NCBI GenBank assembly: GCA_027297485.1
Contig: JAPUHZ010000327.1
Coordinates: 1-8,100, forward strand
From: Deltaproteobacteria bacterium
GTDB lineage: Bacteria; Desulfobacterota_B; Binatia; UBA9968
Reading direction: 5' to 3'
Length of the DNA: 8,100 nt
In this document: piece after piece, positions 6,533 through 8,100 of the stretch
How the letters are laid out: each line of letters begins with the position of its first letter
How positions within the stretch are numbered: position 1 is the stretch's first letter
The notes under the pieces: generated by a model
The model's input: only the letters and a program-made list of their open reading frames with translations
The model's database searches: none
What the model was told of the DNA's origin: nothing
Translations under genes and position numbers: made by a program

Positions 6533-7276
6533 ATGAAGAAACAGCCGGGGCCATCTAAAAACGAAACTTTAGACGCGCTCTTCCAGGGCAGGCTGACCAT
6601 CATTCAAAAAAAAGGGGGATATCGCTTCTCGCTCGACGCGGTCCTGCTAGCTCATTTTGTGGAGGTCGATGGTAGAGAGAAGATCATTGATCTGGGTACG
6701 GGGAGTGGCGTCATCCCACTTGTCCTTGCCTCCCTCTACCCTTCGGTGCGGGTCATTGGCCTGGAGCTCCAGGAGGAGATGGTACAGAGGGCTTTGAGGA
6801 GTGTGGTTTGTAACGGGCTAGAGGACAGGGTGGGGATCGTTCAGGGAGATGTCTGTTCGATTCAACAGGATTTTTCTCCCCAGGGCTTTGATGCTGCGGT
6901 TTGCAATCCGCCCTACCGGGGCTTGAGAAACGGACGAATCAATCCTGATCCAGAGAGGCGTGTTGCCCGCCATGAAATCAAGGGCTACCTCAGGGATTTT
7001 CTCCGTGCGGGGTTCTATTTACTGCGGCGCAAAGGAAAGATGGCCTTGATCTATCCGGCAGCGCGCACGCTGGACCTCCTTCAAACGATGAGGCAGGAGA
7101 GTTTGGAGCCAAAACGCCTCAGGCTGGTTCACTCCTTTGAAGGGGCCACAGCTACTCTTGTCCTGGCAGAAGGGATCAAGGATGGCAGAAGCGAGCTTAA
7201 GATCATGCCGCCTCTTGTGATTTACACACAAGGGAGGAAATACACCGAGGAGATGAGAGCTGTTCTGGGAAAATGA
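6533..7276 (+). CDS. trmN6: TrmN6/YfiC-type tRNA1(Val) adenine-37 N6-methyltransferase
   Basis: A 247-residue SAM-dependent methyltransferase of the class I N6-adenine type. The N-terminus GYRFSLDAVLLAHF (29-42) is the hallmark of YfiC/TrmN6, which methylates A37 of tRNA-Val. Motif I is DLGTGSG (53-59), the acidic residue after strand 2 is in GLELQ (76-80), the motif after strand 3 is QGDV (104-107), and the catalytic NPPY is at 125-128. Length is typical of the family. It is the only plus-strand gene seen, divergent from mlaE and convergent with the DciA-like gene, whose stop is 7 bp away. The ATG at 6533 lacks a good ribosome site, but no better start precedes the conserved core. RNA versus other adenine substrates cannot be distinguished by motif alone. 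Confidence 0.88.
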   Translation: MKKQPGPSKNETLDALFQGRLTIIQKKGGYRFSLDAVLLAHFVEVDGREKIIDLGTGSGVIPLVLASLYPSVRVIGLELQEEMVQRALRSVVCNGLEDRVGIVQGDVCSIQQDFSPQGFDAAVCNPPYRGLRNGRINPDPERRVARHEIKGYLRDFLRAGFYLLRRKGKMALIYPAARTLDLLQTMRQESLEPKRLRLVHSFEGATATLVLAEGIKDGRSELKIMPPLVIYTQGRKYTEEMRAVLGK

Positions 7277-7283
7277 CTTTTCT

Positions 7284-7754
7284 TTACGTCTTCACTCTAC
7301 GAGAGCGAGCGGCAAAGAGTCTTCTCAGAGCCCGGCGGATTTCCGGATCCTTGATGGAGCGTAGATGCTCTTCGTCGAGCTTTGATTCGGACAAAGAGAG
7401 GCTGGGTGCATAAAGATCCTTGGCCTTAGATCCGGGCACTTCCGTATCTATTTTTCCAACAAAGAAGAAGATGTTTTTTACCACCTCTGCCCCTAAGCTC
7501 TGATTCAGCTTCTCCGATAGGATTTCCTTCATATATTGGAGTTGCTGCATCCACGTGGGGCTTGCGACTTTTACGAAGAGAGTGCCGTGGCGAATCTTTT
7601 GCGGCTGTGCATTGCGGGCAATGGTGGGGCCTACAGTTTCATTCCAGATTGGCCACACCCCGTATTCCCCAAGTCTGCCGGATAGATCCAGTCTCTTGAG
7701 AGATTTCTCTAGGATCTCTCCCAGTCGCTGTAGTTGGAGGTCCTGCTTTGACAT
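7284..7754 (-). CDS. dciA: DUF721/DciA-like protein (replicative helicase partner family)
   Basis: A 156-residue protein with the DUF721 domain at about residues 10-100. The domain markers are VWPIWNETVGPTIARNAQP (33-51), HGTLFVKV (56-63), SPTWMQQL (65-72) and EKLNQSLG (81-88). DUF721 includes DciA, which binds and helps load the DnaB replicative helicase in bacteria lacking DnaC or DnaI. The C-terminal third is charged and probably helical (DPEIRRALRRLFAARSRR). The ATG at 7754 has only a weak upstream site. It sits against an AT-rich, gene-free stretch with DnaA-box-like sites and is transcribed away from it. The family call is good; the helicase-loading role is inferred. Confidence 0.82.
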   Translation of the reverse strand: MSKQDLQLQRLGEILEKSLKRLDLSGRLGEYGVWPIWNETVGPTIARNAQPQKIRHGTLFVKVASPTWMQQLQYMKEILSEKLNQSLGAEVVKNIFFFVGKIDTEVPGSKAKDLYAPSLSLSESKLDEEHLRSIKDPEIRRALRRLFAARSRRVKT

Positions 7755-7816
7755 ATTTTCAGCTTATCATACACCAAAAAAAAATAAAAAGAGAAGAAAA
7801 TTATTTCTAAAATCGT

Positions 7817-7837
7817 GTTATCAAACCTGTTGATAAC
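7817..7837. repeat. Perfect 8-bp inverted repeat, 5-bp spacer
   Basis: GTTATCAA (7817-7824) is followed by ACCTG and then its exact complement TTGATAAC (7830-7837). The right arm overlaps a near-consensus DnaA box (TGTTGATAA). It has no T-run and lies about 65 bp upstream of the DciA-like gene's start, so a protein-binding site is more likely than a terminator. Confidence 0.55.
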
Positions 7838-7929
7838 TCTGGGAAGTGAAAATAAAGTGTGCGTAACACCTGATTTTCCCGATTCTTTCTGAGCACCGAC
7901 AGGAAACCAGAGAAAAAAGAAAATTTTCC

Positions 7930-7959
7930 TTGACAACACAACATGTGGTAGTTCATAAT
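7930..7959 (+). promoter_or_regulatory. Strong rightward sigma-70-type promoter
   Basis: A perfect -35 TTGACA (7930-7935) and a -10 CATAAT (7954-7959, one mismatch to TATAAT) are separated by 18 bases. Start is expected near 7966. It reads towards the right edge; the next 130 bases contain only a short reading frame, so its gene begins beyond 8100 or the transcript has a long leader. Confidence 0.6.
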
Positions 7960-8056
7960 GCGAATTATACAAAATGATGGAGTTATCCTTTATAGAACCA
8001 TTCTCTCAGTTTCCGATTTAAATAGCTTATCCTCAGTATATGGAGAAAAGGTTGAG

Positions 8057-8084
8057 TTAGCCTTTCTGTTTAGAGAAGTATAAT
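8057..8084 (+). promoter_or_regulatory. Possible second rightward promoter
   Basis: A perfect -10 TATAAT (8079-8084) is preceded 16 bases upstream by a poor -35, TTAGCC (8057-8062). It would form a tandem with the promoter at 7930. The -10 alone is expected fairly often in AT-rich DNA, so support is weak. Confidence 0.3.
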
Positions 8085-8100
8085 ATTGTTTTATTTGTCT

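Larger units (their letters stand above)
7755..8100. other. AT-rich gene-free region, candidate replication origin / regulatory region
   Basis: These 346 bases hold no convincing gene. Base composition drops to about a third GC in places, against roughly 50-65% in the coding part, and there is an A-rich run near 7776-7800. Four sites differ by one base from the DnaA box TTATNCACA: TGTTGATAA (7828-7836, reverse), TGTGCGTAA (7858-7866, reverse), TTATACAAA (7965-7973) and TTATCCTCA (8027-8035). There is no perfect box. TTATCCT also occurs twice in direct orientation (7983-7989 and 8027-8033), 44 bp apart. A leftward DciA-like gene on one side and a rightward promoter are compatible with an oriC placed before dnaA, but that gene would lie outside the window. 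It could equally be an ordinary divergent regulatory region. Confidence 0.4.

Noticed and set aside
7277..7283. Possible bidirectional terminator between the convergent trmN6 and dciA genes
   Set aside because: The gap is only 7 bp and no stem with flanking T/A runs is visible there or in the adjoining gene ends.
7709..7972. An 87-codon minus-strand frame upstream of the DciA-like gene
   Set aside because: It overlaps the DciA-like start in another frame, its composition follows the AT-rich DNA (Phe/Tyr/Ile runs), and it has no family resemblance.
8047..8065. Small hairpin AAAGG...CCTTT near the right edge
   Set aside because: A 5-bp stem with a 9-base loop and no T-run; too weak to call a terminator or a structured RNA.

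Overview
The window looks like a stretch of chromosome from a diderm (Gram-negative type) bacterium. The main evidence is a complete inner-membrane and periplasmic Mla-type phospholipid transport operon (mlaE, mlaF, mlaD, mlaC). Coding regions sampled by eye run at roughly 50-65% GC. Gene content and style suggest a proteobacterial, Desulfobacterota or NC10-like lineage, but I cannot place it more precisely. No transposon, phage gene, CRISPR array, tRNA or rRNA was seen.

Layout, left to right. (1) Positions 1-511, minus strand: a type II toxin-antitoxin pair. The small antitoxin reads into a PIN-domain (VapC-like) toxin cut off by the left window edge. A recognisable promoter with paired GTATAC palindromes lies at 541-589. 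(2) Positions 620-6463, minus strand: eight closely spaced genes that look like one leftward transcription unit. In transcription order they are mlaE, mlaF, mlaD, mlaC, a zinc-dependent alcohol dehydrogenase, an LhgO-like L-2-hydroxyglutarate oxidase, a gamma-carbonic-anhydrase-family hexapeptide protein, and an AIG2-like gamma-glutamylcyclotransferase. (3) Positions 6533-7276, plus strand: a TrmN6/YfiC-type tRNA methyltransferase, divergent from mlaE. (4) Positions 7284-7754, minus strand: a DUF721/DciA-like protein, a family that acts with the replicative helicase. (5) Positions 7755-8100: an abruptly AT-rich stretch without a convincing gene. It holds near-consensus DnaA boxes on both strands, a perfect 8-bp inverted repeat and a good rightward promoter.

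The Mla genes should make a membrane-bound ABC machine: MlaE permease, MlaF ATPase, MlaD MCE ring and MlaC periplasmic lipid carrier. It moves phospholipid between the inner and outer membranes. The four downstream genes have no obvious lipid role. They read more like metabolite housekeeping (aldehyde/alcohol redox, 2-hydroxyacid clearance, cyclotransferase).

Most of the window is ordinary housekeeping DNA. Two points most deserve a second look. The AT-rich right end may be a replication origin: a DciA-like gene and nearly all other genes point away from it to the left, and a strong promoter points right. The gamma-carbonic-anhydrase homologue has Glu in place of the third zinc-binding His. 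I did not find a clear new defence or mobile system.
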